DNA of 64,000 bases from Acidimicrobiia bacterium (lineage in GTDB: Bacteria > Acidobacteriota > Vicinamibacteria > Vicinamibacterales > CAVVIG01), in contig VFZL01000010.1 in the NCBI GenBank assembly GCA_016871175.1, forward strand, positions 58,785 through 122,784, in the 5' to 3' direction. Shown in pieces: positions 52,256 to 63,913 of this stretch (the first letter of the stretch is position 1; every line of letters starts with the position of its first letter). A program made the translations under genes and the position numbers. The notes under the pieces were generated by a model. The model made no database searches. It was not told where the DNA came from and was given only the letters and a program-made list of their open reading frames with translations.

Positions 52256-53509
52256 TTAGTCTTCGGTGAGCACTTCCTCGGCCCGTCGAGTCGCGCGCCG
52301 GAGGATGACGCCTCGCTGGGACGTCCGGATGAAGTCCAGCAAATACTCGACCTCCGGACAGGCCAACGAGCGGTCCTGCTCGATCTGATGGAGAGCGCTG
52401 GTGGTGTTCAGCTTCGATTGCAGGAGGTAGCGGAATGAGCGCTTCAACTTGCCGATGACATCAGGCGAGAAGCCTCGTCGCATCAGTCCGATCGTGTTCA
52501 GCCCGTAGATACGGGCGCGGTTGCCGACGGTGCGGGCATACGGCATCGCGTCCTTGGTGACGACCGAGTAGCCCCCGACGAACGCATACCGACCCACACG
52601 ACAGAATTGATGCACGCCTGACCCGGCGCTCACGTTCGCGAAGTCCTCGACGGTGACATGGCCGCCGAGCGTCGCCTGATTGCCGAAGATCGTGTCGTTC
52701 CCCACGTGGCAGTCGTGCGCAATGTGCACGTACGCCATGAAGACGTTCCGGTCGCCGATCTCGGTCACCCCGCCGCCCCCTCGTGTGCCGCGGTGAATCG
52801 TGACGAACTCCCGGAAGATGTTGCGCTTGCCGATCAAGAGCCGCGTCTTCTCGCCTCGAAACTTGAGGTCCTGTGGGATCAGTCCGATGGACGAGAACGG
52901 ATAGATCTGGGTGCCGTCGCCGATCTCGGTCCAACCGTCGATTATTGAGGAAGCGCCCACCTTGCAGAAGGCGCCGACCTTCACGTGCGGCCCGATCGTG
53001 ACGCGCGGGCCGATGACCGTCCCCTGACCGATTTTCGCGGCGGGATGGACGATCGCGGTCGGGTCGATTTCGGTGCGATCGGCGACCACCGCGAGCAGCA
53101 GCTCGCATTCCGCCACTACCTGATCGTCGAGGTAGGCCACCGCCTGTGCGCGGGCGAGGGAGGCGCGACGACGCTCGAGCGACACCTCGAGACGCAGCCG
53201 ATCGCCCGGCACGACTTGCCGACGGAACTTCGCGTGATTGACGCCGCGGAGGTAGACGCGGGAGTTCGGCGGGCCCTCCTCGCGCTGCAGCAACAGGATG
53301 GCCGCGACCTGAGACAACGACTCGAGCATCAGGACGCCGGGCATCAGCGGCGCGCCTGGGAAATGCCCTTGGAAAAACTCTTCGTTGACGGTGACGTTCT
53401 TGACGGCCACCAGCCGCCGACCCACCTCATGCTCCGTGATCGCGTCCACGAGCATCGAGGGGTAGCGGTAGCACAGGCGATCCAGAGCCTGTGGGATGTT
53501 GATGAGCAC
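52256..53509 (-). CDS. FabZ-LpxA fusion (hydroxyacyl-ACP dehydratase / UDP-GlcNAc acyltransferase)
   Basis: A 417-residue two-domain protein. Residues 1 to about 145 are a FabZ hot-dog domain with GHFPGAPLMPGVLMLESLSQ at about 48-67 (catalytic His near 49, Glu near 63). Residues about 147-417 are LpxA: left-handed helix repeats IDPTAIVHPAAKIGQGTVIG, and MAYVHIAHDCHVGNDTIFGN with the catalytic His, then GVHQFCRVGRYAFVGG. FabZ and LpxA compete for the same 3-hydroxyacyl-ACP, so fusion would couple the two outcomes. The GTG or ATG at 53509 starts MLINIPQALD. Nearly all bacteria have these as separate genes; there is no sign of a frameshift between them. Confidence 0.92.
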   Translation of the reverse strand: MLINIPQALDRLCYRYPSMLVDAITEHEVGRRLVAVKNVTVNEEFFQGHFPGAPLMPGVLMLESLSQVAAILLLQREEGPPNSRVYLRGVNHAKFRRQVVPGDRLRLEVSLERRRASLARAQAVAYLDDQVVAECELLLAVVADRTEIDPTAIVHPAAKIGQGTVIGPRVTIGPHVKVGAFCKVGASSIIDGWTEIGDGTQIYPFSSIGLIPQDLKFRGEKTRLLIGKRNIFREFVTIHRGTRGGGGVTEIGDRNVFMAYVHIAHDCHVGNDTIFGNQATLGGHVTVEDFANVSAGSGVHQFCRVGRYAFVGGYSVVTKDAMPYARTVGNRARIYGLNTIGLMRRGFSPDVIGKLKRSFRYLLQSKLNTTSALHQIEQDRSLACPEVEYLLDFIRTSQRGVILRRATRRAEEVLTED

Positions 53510-53648
53510 GAGCTCAGTCTATCAGAAGCCTCTGGGGCACCATGGCGAGTTTGGCAGGCCCCGGCTCACTGACAGATAATGGAGGTCAGCGATGGGGCAG
53601 GCGGAGATACCATTCCGTCTCCCGCATCGCAGATGTGAAGGACCAGGA

Positions 53649-54077
53649 ATGATTCGAACACGTGTGCGCCGCGTCGGCCTGGCGGCCGTGGTCGCCGCGG
53701 TGACCGGTTGCAGTGGTAACAACCTCCCGATCACGCCCAGCCAACCGCCGTCGCAGACGTTCACGGAAGTGTTCAGCGGAACCATCGGCCAAAACGGCGC
53801 GGCCAGTCACTCGTTCATCGCGCAAGCGTCGGGCACGGTGACGCTGACGCTGCTCTCGGTCCAGCCAGACTCCACCATCCCGATCGGGATCGCGCTGGGC
53901 ACCTGGACCGGTGCCGCGTGTCAGATCATCATTGCCGCCGATCGTGCGTTTCCAGGCACGACGCTGAATGGCTCGGTGGGCTCGTCGGGCAGCCTTTGCG
54001 CGCGCGCATCCGACGCGGCAGGCAGCATCGCGCAAGGTGCGAGGGTCACGTACGAATTTCAGGTGGTACACCCATAG
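53649..54077 (+). CDS. Small putative lipoprotein
   Basis: A 142-residue protein with a lipobox leader (LAAVVAAVTGC; Cys near residue 21), so it is probably anchored in the membrane after cleavage. The mature part is beta-rich, with SQTFTEVFSGTIGQNG, SGTVTLTLLSVQPDSTI and RVTYEFQVVHP. It resembles the C-terminal beta-sandwich (PPC-like) domains of secreted proteins. No enzyme motif is visible. It converges on skp with a shared hairpin. Confidence 0.7.
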   Translation: MIRTRVRRVGLAAVVAAVTGCSGNNLPITPSQPPSQTFTEVFSGTIGQNGAASHSFIAQASGTVTLTLLSVQPDSTIPIGIALGTWTGAACQIIIAADRAFPGTTLNGSVGSSGSLCARASDAAGSIAQGARVTYEFQVVHP

Positions 54078-54088
54078 AGGCCGCGCAG

Positions 54089-54121
54089 GCCAGGTAGGGC
54101 TTCCCACTCGGCCTACTTGGC
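54089..54121. terminator. Possible bidirectional terminator hairpin
   Basis: GCCAGGTAGG at 54089-54098 pairs with CCTACTTGGC at 54112-54121 (one G-T wobble) between the convergent lipoprotein and skp stops. No long U-run is present, so function as a terminator is uncertain. Confidence 0.4.
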
Positions 54122-54757
54122 TCTGGCCTTCTCCGCGGCGTCCAGTTTCGCGACCGCATCCTGTGTGAGATCGAGACCTTCCTCGGCCCAGATCAGACCC
54201 GCGTCACTGCCGCTGAAGAGGAAGTGCAGCCCCTTCTCCTTCGAGATCTGAGCGAGGATAGGCAGCAGCTTCTTCTGGAACTCGTTCTGCAGATCCTGTT
54301 GGAGCTCGTTGAGCTCGGCTTGGGCATCCTGTTGCATGCGTTCCAAGTCGCGCTGCTGCCGATCGATCTCCTTCTCGAGCTGACCGCGAGCCGTGTCGCT
54401 CATGACCCCGCCGCCGGTCTGCAGCTTGGTCTGGTTCGCCTGGAGCGCCTTGCTCTTCTCGCCGATCTCGGCCTGCTTCTTCGTCGTGAGCGCGTTGACC
54501 TTCTGCGCGGCCACCTTGCCGTCAGCCGACAATTGGGCGATCACCTGGAGGTTGACGAACGCCAATTTGGCGCCCTGCGGGAAGGGTGCAGGCGCCTGTG
54601 GCGTTGGCGCGAGCTGCGGCGCGGTCGTCGGGGCCGGTGCGGCCGGACGAGGCGGTGCGGGGGCGGCCGGCTTGGCTTGACCGGCGGGAGCTTGAGCAAA
54701 CCCTGGCGCGGCGCTCAACACGAACCCGAGCGACGCAGCGATGGCTAAACCTCTCAT
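54113..54757 (-). CDS. skp: OmpH/Skp-family periplasmic chaperone
   Basis: A 214-residue periplasmic chaperone for outer-membrane proteins. The signal peptide ends at APGFAQ. A Pro/Ala-rich linker of about 40 residues, unusual for Skp, precedes the conserved LAFVNLQVIAQLSADGKVAA start of the domain. The coiled-coil tentacles cover residues about 100-180 (LEKEIDRQQRDLERMQQDAQ). The C-terminal FSGSDAGLIWAEEGLDLTQD matches the OmpH end. It is downstream of bamA on the same strand, after about 440 bp. Confidence 0.88.
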   Translation of the reverse strand: MRGLAIAASLGFVLSAAPGFAQAPAGQAKPAAPAPPRPAAPAPTTAPQLAPTPQAPAPFPQGAKLAFVNLQVIAQLSADGKVAAQKVNALTTKKQAEIGEKSKALQANQTKLQTGGGVMSDTARGQLEKEIDRQQRDLERMQQDAQAELNELQQDLQNEFQKKLLPILAQISKEKGLHFLFSGSDAGLIWAEEGLDLTQDAVAKLDAAEKARAK

Positions 54758-55199
54758 TCCTCATCCTTTCCTGAACACGACCTGTGAACCGGCATGTACG
54801 AGTGCCAGACGTCGTTGGCGCACACCGAGCGCCCAATGGAGCGGCACGCGCCCATGCTGTTCGATCCTCAAGTGTCGCCTCGAAGTGGGGCTCTGTCAAC
54901 TTCGCTCGCCCCGCGCGACGCGTCCCGCCTTCCGACCCTCCGCGCAGCGCCCCTCGGCCATCCCGGAGGGTCGCAACCGCGCCGTGCACCGCATTCACGT
55001 CGGTTCCGCGCTGTGCGCGGCCCTTCACCGCCGGGAGTTCGTCCCTCCAGCCGAGTCCTCCGAACCGTCTTGAACGGTCGAAACGTGACGCCCTGACTCG
55101 AGTTTCCGCTCGACGGCTGGCCCCCTGCGAAGCGGGGCTGCGATGAGCGCGACGTCGCGACGCGGAGCTAGCTGCCAGTTGGTCTGAAGCGGAGCCTCG
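54758..55199. other. Long gap between bamA and skp
   Basis: About 442 bp, unusually long for the bamA-skp pair, which is normally close. I see no gene on either strand; the open frames are Arg/Pro-rich and lack ribosome-binding sites. A small hairpin of CCCC...GGGG type lies near 55120-55137. An internal promoter for skp is likely here but I cannot point to its -10 box. Confidence 0.4.
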
Positions 55200-57902
55200 C
55201 TAGAACGTCGTGCCGACCGCGAAACGGAATTGGAACTTGTTCGTCGGCCGGAACCGATTGTTCAAGACCCCTTCCCGCTGAGGGTTGTAGGCAAAGATCA
55301 GCCGAAAGGGCACATTCAACACCGGCATGAAGAAACGGACCTCCGCGCCGGTCGAGGTCTTGAAGGCGCCGCGCCGCAGCGTTCGCAATTCAGGCGGTGG
55401 GGTATTCGGGTCGGTCAACGTCACACCGGTGAACAGGGGTGCGAGAAGCGGCGTTACGATGATCGGTTCCTCCACGTCCTCGATGAACGCGAAGCGCTGA
55501 CCAGTGTCGCGCACCTGGCCCGCGTCGTAGAAGAGAATCAGGCGGACCGGTCCGGCGATCGCGATGTTCTGTTCGACGTTGAAGAGGAGGCTCTTGTTGC
55601 CGCCCAGCACAAGGCCGGACGGATCCATCGGACCGATGGTTCGGATATCGAAGCCTCGGACCGAGTACTCGCCGCCGAGAACGAGCTTCTGAAAGATCGG
55701 AAGCTCGCGACTGCCCGTGAATTGGTGGATGTACTCCACCTGGCCGCGCATGCCCAGCGTGAGACGGTTGTTCTGGCGCCAGAAATGCGCAACCTCAAAG
55801 GACGGCTTGTAGAAATTGGTATTCCCGCCGAGACCGGCGAGATCGATGGACGCGGTGACCCGACTGCCGACCGTCGGAAAGATCGGCTGATCCACCGTGT
55901 TGTAGATGATGCTTGGGACGACCTTGCTGATGATCCGCTCGCCACCCGCGCCCGTGAGCACGGCGTCGCGCAGAAACGGATTACGCGAGAGGACCACCGG
56001 ATCCTGATAGAGCTGGCTGACTTCGGTGACCTGCACGCGCTCATAGCTGTAGTTCGTGAACATGCGCGTGAAGCCCCGGCCGAGCGGGAAGCCGGCGGTC
56101 AGCACCGTGCCGATCGAGCGCTGCGTAAACGATCCGATGTAGCGAATCTCACTGCGGAAGAGGTTGATGCCGCCCGTGATGTTGCGGTCGAAGAGGAACG
56201 GCTCGGTGAACGCCAGCGTGTAGTTCTGCGCGCGCGACCCGCCCTGCAACGACACCGTGAGACTCTCGCCGCGGCCGAGGAAGTTCGCGGTCTGGAACGA
56301 GAGCTGACCGAAGAAGCCCTCGAACTGCGAGACGCCGGCACCAAACGTCAGCTGGTTCCGGTTCTGCTCTTCGAGCTTGAGTCGCACGTCCACCTTGCCC
56401 TCGACGTTCGGGGTCTTGTCGAACGTGACGTCCTTGCCGGGGCCTTCGAGCGGCTTGAAGTACCCGAGCTGGTTCAATCGGCGGATGCTGTACTTCAGCG
56501 CTTCCGTGTCGAACACGTTGTTCTCGTACAGCCGCATCTCGCGACGGATCACGCTGTCGCGGGTCGTGGTGTTACCGATGAACGTGATCCGGTTGACGAA
56601 GTACTGCTTACCCTCCTGTAGGGTCATCGTCACATCCGCCACAGCCGGGCCATCCTCAGGCCGCGTGGCCGCCAACGCATGGGGTGTCACCTGATCCGCG
56701 GGGTCGGGCTCGTCGCGGAACTTCATGTCGGGATAGCCCGTGAACTCGAAGTAGCCGCCCTGCCCGTACAGCTCCTGGGCCTTCTGCAAACCCTGACGAA
56801 TACGCTTTTGGTTGTAGTACTCGCCCTCCTGTAGCTTGAACAGCGGGCGCAGCGACTCCCCCTTTACAACCGTGTTGCCGGCGAAGTTGAAGCTGCCGAT
56901 CTTGTAACGCTTCCCTTCGGTGACTGGAACTCGCAGCTCGACGAACCTCGTGCTCTTGTCGCCCGAGTCCCCGAGGAACTTGAGCTCGGGCTGACCGATC
57001 ACCGCCTTCACGTAGCCGTTGTCACGGTAGAACTCGGTGACCCGCTCGGCGTCCTCGTCGAACTTGTTCTCCTGGTACGTGCCGCGACCAGAGATGAAGG
57101 ACAAGAACCACTGCTCCTTGTTCTGCTTCATGTGCCGCTTGAGGGCACGGTCGCTGAGATCCTGGTTGCCGACGAACTCGATGTTCCGAATCTTGACTTT
57201 GGGCCCTTCGTCCATGTTGAACGTGAGGTGCACCAACTTTGGACCGCCCGGCAACTCCTTGATGCCGTGCGAGACGCTGGCGAACTGGAAGCCTTTGTCT
57301 TTCATCAGGTCGCGGACAATGGTTTCGATCTTCTTGATGAGGCCGGGATCGATGAACGTGTCGAGCCGCACCTGCGCGTCGGCTGCCTTCAAGGCCTCGT
57401 CGATCTTGGTCCGCTCGACCTTCTTCGACCCGACAAAGTCGACGATCTTGACCCGCTGCCGCTCCTCCAGGTTGTAGGTGATCAACTTGCCGACGACGCC
57501 GTTCGAGAAGACATAGTCCGCCGTCTCGATCGAGATGTTGTCGAGGAAGGTTGTCCCCCAGAGGTCGCGGAAATCCTCCCGGATCCGCTGCTCGGCCGCT
57601 TCGTCGTACGGCGTCCAGATGCCCTGAGATGGCTGGCTGGGCTTGAGTTTGATGTAGTAGAGATACGTCTGGATGTCGATCAGGGAGATGTTGCCTTGCG
57701 CCTGAAAACAGGGCGCGATCTGATAGATGACCGGACCGGATCCGGCCGGGGGCAAGGCCCGCGGCGCCGGAATCGGCTGTCCGCAGATGGTCGTTGGATT
57801 CTGCGCCGGTGTGGGAGCGCCAGCCGGCTGAGCCTGGATCTGCGCGCTCGCGACAGACGGCACCCACAGGCAGACAAGAAGCCACGCGACCCGAACGAGC
57901 AT
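55200..57902 (-). CDS. bamA: Outer membrane protein assembly factor BamA
   Basis: A 900-residue Omp85 protein that inserts beta-barrels into the outer membrane. The signal peptide MLVRVAWLLVCLWVPSVASA is followed by a Pro/Ala-rich linker and five POTRA domains (about residues 85-500). The barrel has EYSVRGFDIRTIGP, a form of the conserved Omp85 VRGF motif, and ends GTTF. The ATG at 57902 is chosen over the GTG at 57920 because it gives the better signal peptide; both fit the promoter at 57941-57946. It is complete. Confidence 0.95.
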   Translation of the reverse strand: MLVRVAWLLVCLWVPSVASAQIQAQPAGAPTPAQNPTTICGQPIPAPRALPPAGSGPVIYQIAPCFQAQGNISLIDIQTYLYYIKLKPSQPSQGIWTPYDEAAEQRIREDFRDLWGTTFLDNISIETADYVFSNGVVGKLITYNLEERQRVKIVDFVGSKKVERTKIDEALKAADAQVRLDTFIDPGLIKKIETIVRDLMKDKGFQFASVSHGIKELPGGPKLVHLTFNMDEGPKVKIRNIEFVGNQDLSDRALKRHMKQNKEQWFLSFISGRGTYQENKFDEDAERVTEFYRDNGYVKAVIGQPELKFLGDSGDKSTRFVELRVPVTEGKRYKIGSFNFAGNTVVKGESLRPLFKLQEGEYYNQKRIRQGLQKAQELYGQGGYFEFTGYPDMKFRDEPDPADQVTPHALAATRPEDGPAVADVTMTLQEGKQYFVNRITFIGNTTTRDSVIRREMRLYENNVFDTEALKYSIRRLNQLGYFKPLEGPGKDVTFDKTPNVEGKVDVRLKLEEQNRNQLTFGAGVSQFEGFFGQLSFQTANFLGRGESLTVSLQGGSRAQNYTLAFTEPFLFDRNITGGINLFRSEIRYIGSFTQRSIGTVLTAGFPLGRGFTRMFTNYSYERVQVTEVSQLYQDPVVLSRNPFLRDAVLTGAGGERIISKVVPSIIYNTVDQPIFPTVGSRVTASIDLAGLGGNTNFYKPSFEVAHFWRQNNRLTLGMRGQVEYIHQFTGSRELPIFQKLVLGGEYSVRGFDIRTIGPMDPSGLVLGGNKSLLFNVEQNIAIAGPVRLILFYDAGQVRDTGQRFAFIEDVEEPIIVTPLLAPLFTGVTLTDPNTPPPELRTLRRGAFKTSTGAEVRFFMPVLNVPFRLIFAYNPQREGVLNNRFRPTNKFQFRFAVGTTF

Positions 57903-57921
57903 CGGAAGACGTCTCTGCACC

Positions 57922-57936
57922 AGACAGTATCTGTCT
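57922..57936. promoter_or_regulatory. Perfect inverted repeat AGACAG-TAT-CTGTCT upstream of bamA
   Basis: A 6-bp inverted repeat with a 3-bp centre, just upstream of the alternative bamA start and 5 bp downstream of the -10 box, so it would overlap the likely transcription start. A site for a regulator of envelope stress is conceivable. Confidence 0.4.
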
Positions 57937-57940
57937 ATAG

Positions 57941-57946
57941 ATTATA
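57941..57946 (-). promoter_or_regulatory. -10 element TATAAT of bamA
   Basis: Perfect TATAAT on the minus strand about 40 bp upstream of the bamA ATG at 57902. The -35 region does not match the consensus. Confidence 0.5.
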
Positions 57947-58071
57947 GGACGTCTGGAGCCGCCTGGTGGACGTGTGAGGCGTCAGGGGCTGGAACAGCGA
58001 CCGGCCGCACCAAGAGTTTGGGCGGAAGCGCCTCTGGTCAGAGGCGATCCGCCCGTTGTGACACCACGGCG

Positions 58072-60510
<2,439 letters not shown>

Positions 60511-60563
60511 CGGCCTACCTAGGTGCAAGCGGAAAGTATGAGAAAACCCATGGCGGTAGCCAC

Positions 60564-60569
60564 ATTATA
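60564..60569 (-). promoter_or_regulatory. -10 element TATAAT of clpC
   Basis: Perfect TATAAT on the minus strand, 54 bp upstream of the clpC start at 60510. The -35 region is GC-rich and not recognisable. Confidence 0.5.
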
Positions 60570-60803
60570 AGGCATCGGTCCGACCCGCCCCTGCCATCAG
60601 CCCTGATAAGTCGCTGGATGAATTGAGCTTCACGTGTCTTCATCCTGCTGGACGCTGGGTACGCAACACCCGTGCCCAAGGGTCAGAAGACCGAATCGGC
60701 CTGGCCCCTGTTGTTGGTCCATCGTCAACGGTCGGCTTGCCCCTCGGGAGCGCGGAGGCGATCCACAGGACGCTAGCTGGTGACGGAGCGAGGGATCGGC
60801 GTT

Positions 60804-61481
60804 TCAGGCGGCGGGTACCAACCGGCCTCCCTCGAGGCGGAGGATCCGGTTGCACGCCGCGGCAAGGCGCGGGTTGTGGGTCGCGATGATGGAGGTGAGG
60901 CCGTAGGCCGCGTGCATCTCGCGCAAGAGACCGTGCAACGCCTCAGCGGTTTGTTCATCGAGGTCGCCGGTCGGCTCGTCAGCCAAGAGGATGGCGGGTT
61001 CCGCGACCAGAGCTCGGGCCACCGCGACACGCTGCTGCTCGCCGCCGGAGAGCATCCCGGGGCGATGCGTCAGCCGATCACCCAATCCGACTCGCCGCAG
61101 CAACGCCTCCGCCCGAGTGCGCGCTTGCGCGCCGGGCAGCCGCGCGATGCGCAGGGGCATTTCGGCGTTCTCGACCGCGTTGAACTCCGGCAGCAGATGA
61201 TGGAACTGGAACACGAATCCAACTTTCCGGTTCCGATAGGCCACGAGCTCGGTGTCCGGTAAAGATGTCACTTGGACGTCGCCGATGGTCACGTGACCGT
61301 CGTCTGCACGGTCCAGCCCACCGAGCACATGCAGCAACGTGCTCTTCCCCACGCCCGACGCCCCGACAATGGCCACCATCTCGCCGGCGTCCACGCACAA
61401 CTCGAGGTCGCGGAGCACGCTCAACCGGTTCCCGCCGACGGTATACGACTTCCAGATGCCCCGCGCCTCGAGGAAGCTCAT
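60804..61481 (-). CDS. lolD: Lipoprotein-releasing ABC transporter ATP-binding protein LolD
   Basis: A 225-residue ABC ATPase. Walker A is [20 protein letters not shown] near residue 40, the signature is [20 protein letters not shown] near 143 and Walker B is [14 protein letters not shown] near 164. [21 protein letters not shown] near 90 is the LolD/MacB-type Q-loop segment. It energises the lipoprotein transfer that the adjacent permease carries out. The stop is 9 bp from the permease start in the same run. Confidence 0.94.
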   Translation of the reverse strand: MSFLEARGIWKSYTVGGNRLSVLRDLELCVDAGEMVAIVGASGVGKSTLLHVLGGLDRADDGHVTIGDVQVTSLPDTELVAYRNRKVGFVFQFHHLLPEFNAVENAEMPLRIARLPGAQARTRAEALLRRVGLGDRLTHRPGMLSGGEQQRVAVARALVAEPAILLADEPTGDLDEQTAEALHGLLREMHAAYGLTSIIATHNPRLAAACNRILRLEGGRLVPAA

Positions 61482-61490
61482 GAAGACCCG

Positions 61491-62714
61491 CTACTCGTAA
61501 CGAAGCGCCTGAGCGGGGTCGAGCCGCGCCGCCTGCCGGGACGGGTAGATCGTGGCGAAAAAGCAGATGACCACTGCGCCGATGACGACCGCCGCGAAGT
61601 CGAAGGGCAGGACCACGAACGGGACGTGGGATACCTGGTACACGTCGTAGGGAATACGCACCAACCGATAGCGGTCCGCGATCGAGGCGATCAGGTACCC
61701 GAGGCTACCGCCAACCGTGGTCCCGATGATCCCGATAATGAGCCCCTGGGCCATGAAGATGAGCGTCACGCTCCTGGCGCTCGCACCCATGGTCTTCAGG
61801 ATCGCGATGTCACGGCTCTTTTCCATCACGAGCAAGATGAGCGAGGCCAGGATGTTTAACGCCGCGACCACTCCGATCAGGCCGATGGTCAGCGAGATGG
61901 CCATCTTCTCCACCGAGAGCGCGGAGAACAACGACCGATTCATGTCGCTCCAGTCCTGCACGAGATAGTCAGCCCCCACCAGGCCTGGCAGCGCCTCAGC
62001 GATCCGAGGTGCCTCGTACATATCGCGGACACGCAGCTGAATGAAGTCCGCGCGCTCTTTGTCGAGCATCCGCTCGGCCACGTCGAGCGCGACGTACCCC
62101 CACTGCGCGTCGAATTCGTAGAGGCCGAGGCCGAAGACGCCGCCGACCACCAGACGCCGAGTGCGAGGCACCATGCCCATGGGCGACAGCGTCCCTTTCG
62201 GTGTCAAGAGCCGCACCGAGTCGCCGACCTTGACGCCCAGCGTTCCAGCGAGGTCTTTGCCGAGCAGGATCGCACTGACGTCCTCCTCACCCTGGCCAGC
62301 GAGCGCGTCGAGCGAGCCGCTGATCATCGCGCTCGCAATGTCGGTAACAGACGACTCGAGCCTGGGGTCGACGCCCTTGAGCGTGATGAACGCCTCGCCG
62401 GTTTCGGTCGTGATGAGCGCCTTGCCGATGACCCCGGGCGCCGCGCCGACCACGTCAGGCACCGCGCGCAATTTGTCGACTTCGGCCTTGTAGTCTTGGA
62501 AGCCGCCGACGTGCGACACAAAGATGTGCGGGCTGGACCCGAGGATCCGGTCGCGGACCTCCTGTTGCAACCCAGTCATGAGCGCCAGCGCGATGACCAA
62601 CGCCATCACGCCGACCGTGACTCCGATGGTCGAAGCCACGGAAATCACCGAGATGAACGCCTGCTTGCGCTTCGCAACCAGGTAGCGGAAGGCGATCTGC
62701 AATTCGAATGGCAT
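61491..62714 (-). CDS. lolC: Lipoprotein-releasing ABC transporter permease LolC/LolE
   Basis: A 407-residue inner-membrane protein with four membrane segments and an FtsX-type permease domain. FELQIAFRYLVAKRKQAFIS opens the protein, the periplasmic domain covers about residues 50-260, and the C-terminal IIGTTVGGSLGYLIASIADRY and YPSRQAARLDPAQALRYE are characteristic. Only one permease is present, so it probably forms a homodimer as in LolF-type systems; lolC and lolE cannot be told apart by sequence. It is the first gene of the lol pair. Confidence 0.92.
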   Translation of the reverse strand: MPFELQIAFRYLVAKRKQAFISVISVASTIGVTVGVMALVIALALMTGLQQEVRDRILGSSPHIFVSHVGGFQDYKAEVDKLRAVPDVVGAAPGVIGKALITTETGEAFITLKGVDPRLESSVTDIASAMISGSLDALAGQGEEDVSAILLGKDLAGTLGVKVGDSVRLLTPKGTLSPMGMVPRTRRLVVGGVFGLGLYEFDAQWGYVALDVAERMLDKERADFIQLRVRDMYEAPRIAEALPGLVGADYLVQDWSDMNRSLFSALSVEKMAISLTIGLIGVVAALNILASLILLVMEKSRDIAILKTMGASARSVTLIFMAQGLIIGIIGTTVGGSLGYLIASIADRYRLVRIPYDVYQVSHVPFVVLPFDFAAVVIGAVVICFFATIYPSRQAARLDPAQALRYE

Positions 62715-62796
62715 TGCTTACTCCAGGCGCCTACCCCCTGGTCCCGCTTCGGTCGAGTCCAGCCAACCAGGCCATCCAGCTCACCGGCCTATGGTT

Positions 62797-63819
62797 TCAC
62801 TTTCCCGTGATCCCGTCCAATCCCCGATCGAAGGCGCGCTTGGCTGCGGCGATGCGCTGCTGATGCTCCTCGTACGACAACGAGCCCTCGGAGGTCTGGC
62901 GCGGGGGGTAGACCGACCTCTGGTAGACCGGATAGGCCTCGGTCCGAAGGTGTGCCGGCATGTGATGGCCCACGCGGACGCTCCGTTCATGTCTCAGTGC
63001 CGAGAGGTCGATCGGCGCAACGACGATGCGCTCGCCAGGGCCGGGTGAGGCCTCAGCGAGCACGCGACCGTCGAAGTCGATGACCTGCGACCCACCCGGC
63101 CACGAGTACGGCGGATAGTGCCGCAGGCTGGCGCCCTGATTGGCCGCAACGACGAACGCGATATTCTCCAGCGCTCGGGCTCGATTGATTGTCGTCCACC
63201 AGTTCATCGGCTCGGTCGCGCCCCACGGATCCATGTAGGCAGACACGCGGATCAGAATCTCGGCACCGTTCGCGGTCAGTTGGCGCAACACCTCAGGGAA
63301 CAGCCAGTCGTAGCAGATCGCGCACCCCAGTCGACCCACAGGGGTGTCGACCACCGGGAACAGGGGTTCGTCGTACCCGGGCAGATCGTGCGGGCTCGCG
63401 TGTACTTCGTACGGAATCCACGGGTTGACCTTCCGGTATTTCGAGAGGATCCCCGTCGGACCGATGAGGCACGTCGTGTTGAAGACAACGCCCGGCCAAC
63501 GCGAATCGGCTTCGATCATCGTACCGCTCTGGATGTAGACGTCGTGCTGCTTGGCCTTTGATGCGAGCCGCTCCGTGTGCTCGTTCGGGATGGGAACCGC
63601 GAGCGAGCGCAACAATTGCTGGACGGTCGCGTACACCGGCGCTGCGTGCGCGAACTCGGGGAAGACGACCAGCCGTACGGGAAGAAAGGGCGCGCTGCCC
63701 TCGACCGCGGCATCGATCATCGCGAGCATCCGGTCGGTGTTGGCGGCCATGGCGGCCCGCTCGCGAGGATTCGGCAGGTCGGTCTGACACGCGGCGGCAG
63801 CATAACGGACAACGCTCAT
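62797..63819 (-). CDS. Carbon-nitrogen hydrolase (nitrilase superfamily)
   Basis: A 340-residue amide or nitrile hydrolase. The Glu-Lys-Cys triad is visible: Glu in LVVFPEFAHAAPVY near residue 55, Lys in LSKYRKVNPWIPYEV near 130, and Cys in LGCAICYDWLFPEV near 170. NRARALENIAFVVAANQGAS near 215 is the usual following block. The C-terminal 80 residues are longer than in classical nitrilases and include PAHLRTEAYPVYQRSVYPP. The ATG at 63819 trims a 39-residue implausible extension. The substrate is unknown. Confidence 0.85.
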   Translation of the reverse strand: MSVVRYAAAACQTDLPNPRERAAMAANTDRMLAMIDAAVEGSAPFLPVRLVVFPEFAHAAPVYATVQQLLRSLAVPIPNEHTERLASKAKQHDVYIQSGTMIEADSRWPGVVFNTTCLIGPTGILSKYRKVNPWIPYEVHASPHDLPGYDEPLFPVVDTPVGRLGCAICYDWLFPEVLRQLTANGAEILIRVSAYMDPWGATEPMNWWTTINRARALENIAFVVAANQGASLRHYPPYSWPGGSQVIDFDGRVLAEASPGPGERIVVAPIDLSALRHERSVRVGHHMPAHLRTEAYPVYQRSVYPPRQTSEGSLSYEEHQQRIAAAKRAFDRGLDGITGK

Positions 63820-63913
63820 CGGGGTACGACCACGGTGGAATGATTCTTTCGCGAACGACAGTCCAGTGCAAGGTGTACCGCGGCACGGGGATTGGACAGC
63901 GCGTTGATGGTAA

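Noticed and set aside
55120..55137. CCCC...GGGG hairpin in the bamA-skp gap as a terminator
   Set aside because: There is a bulge and no U-run; skp must be transcribed through or from this region.
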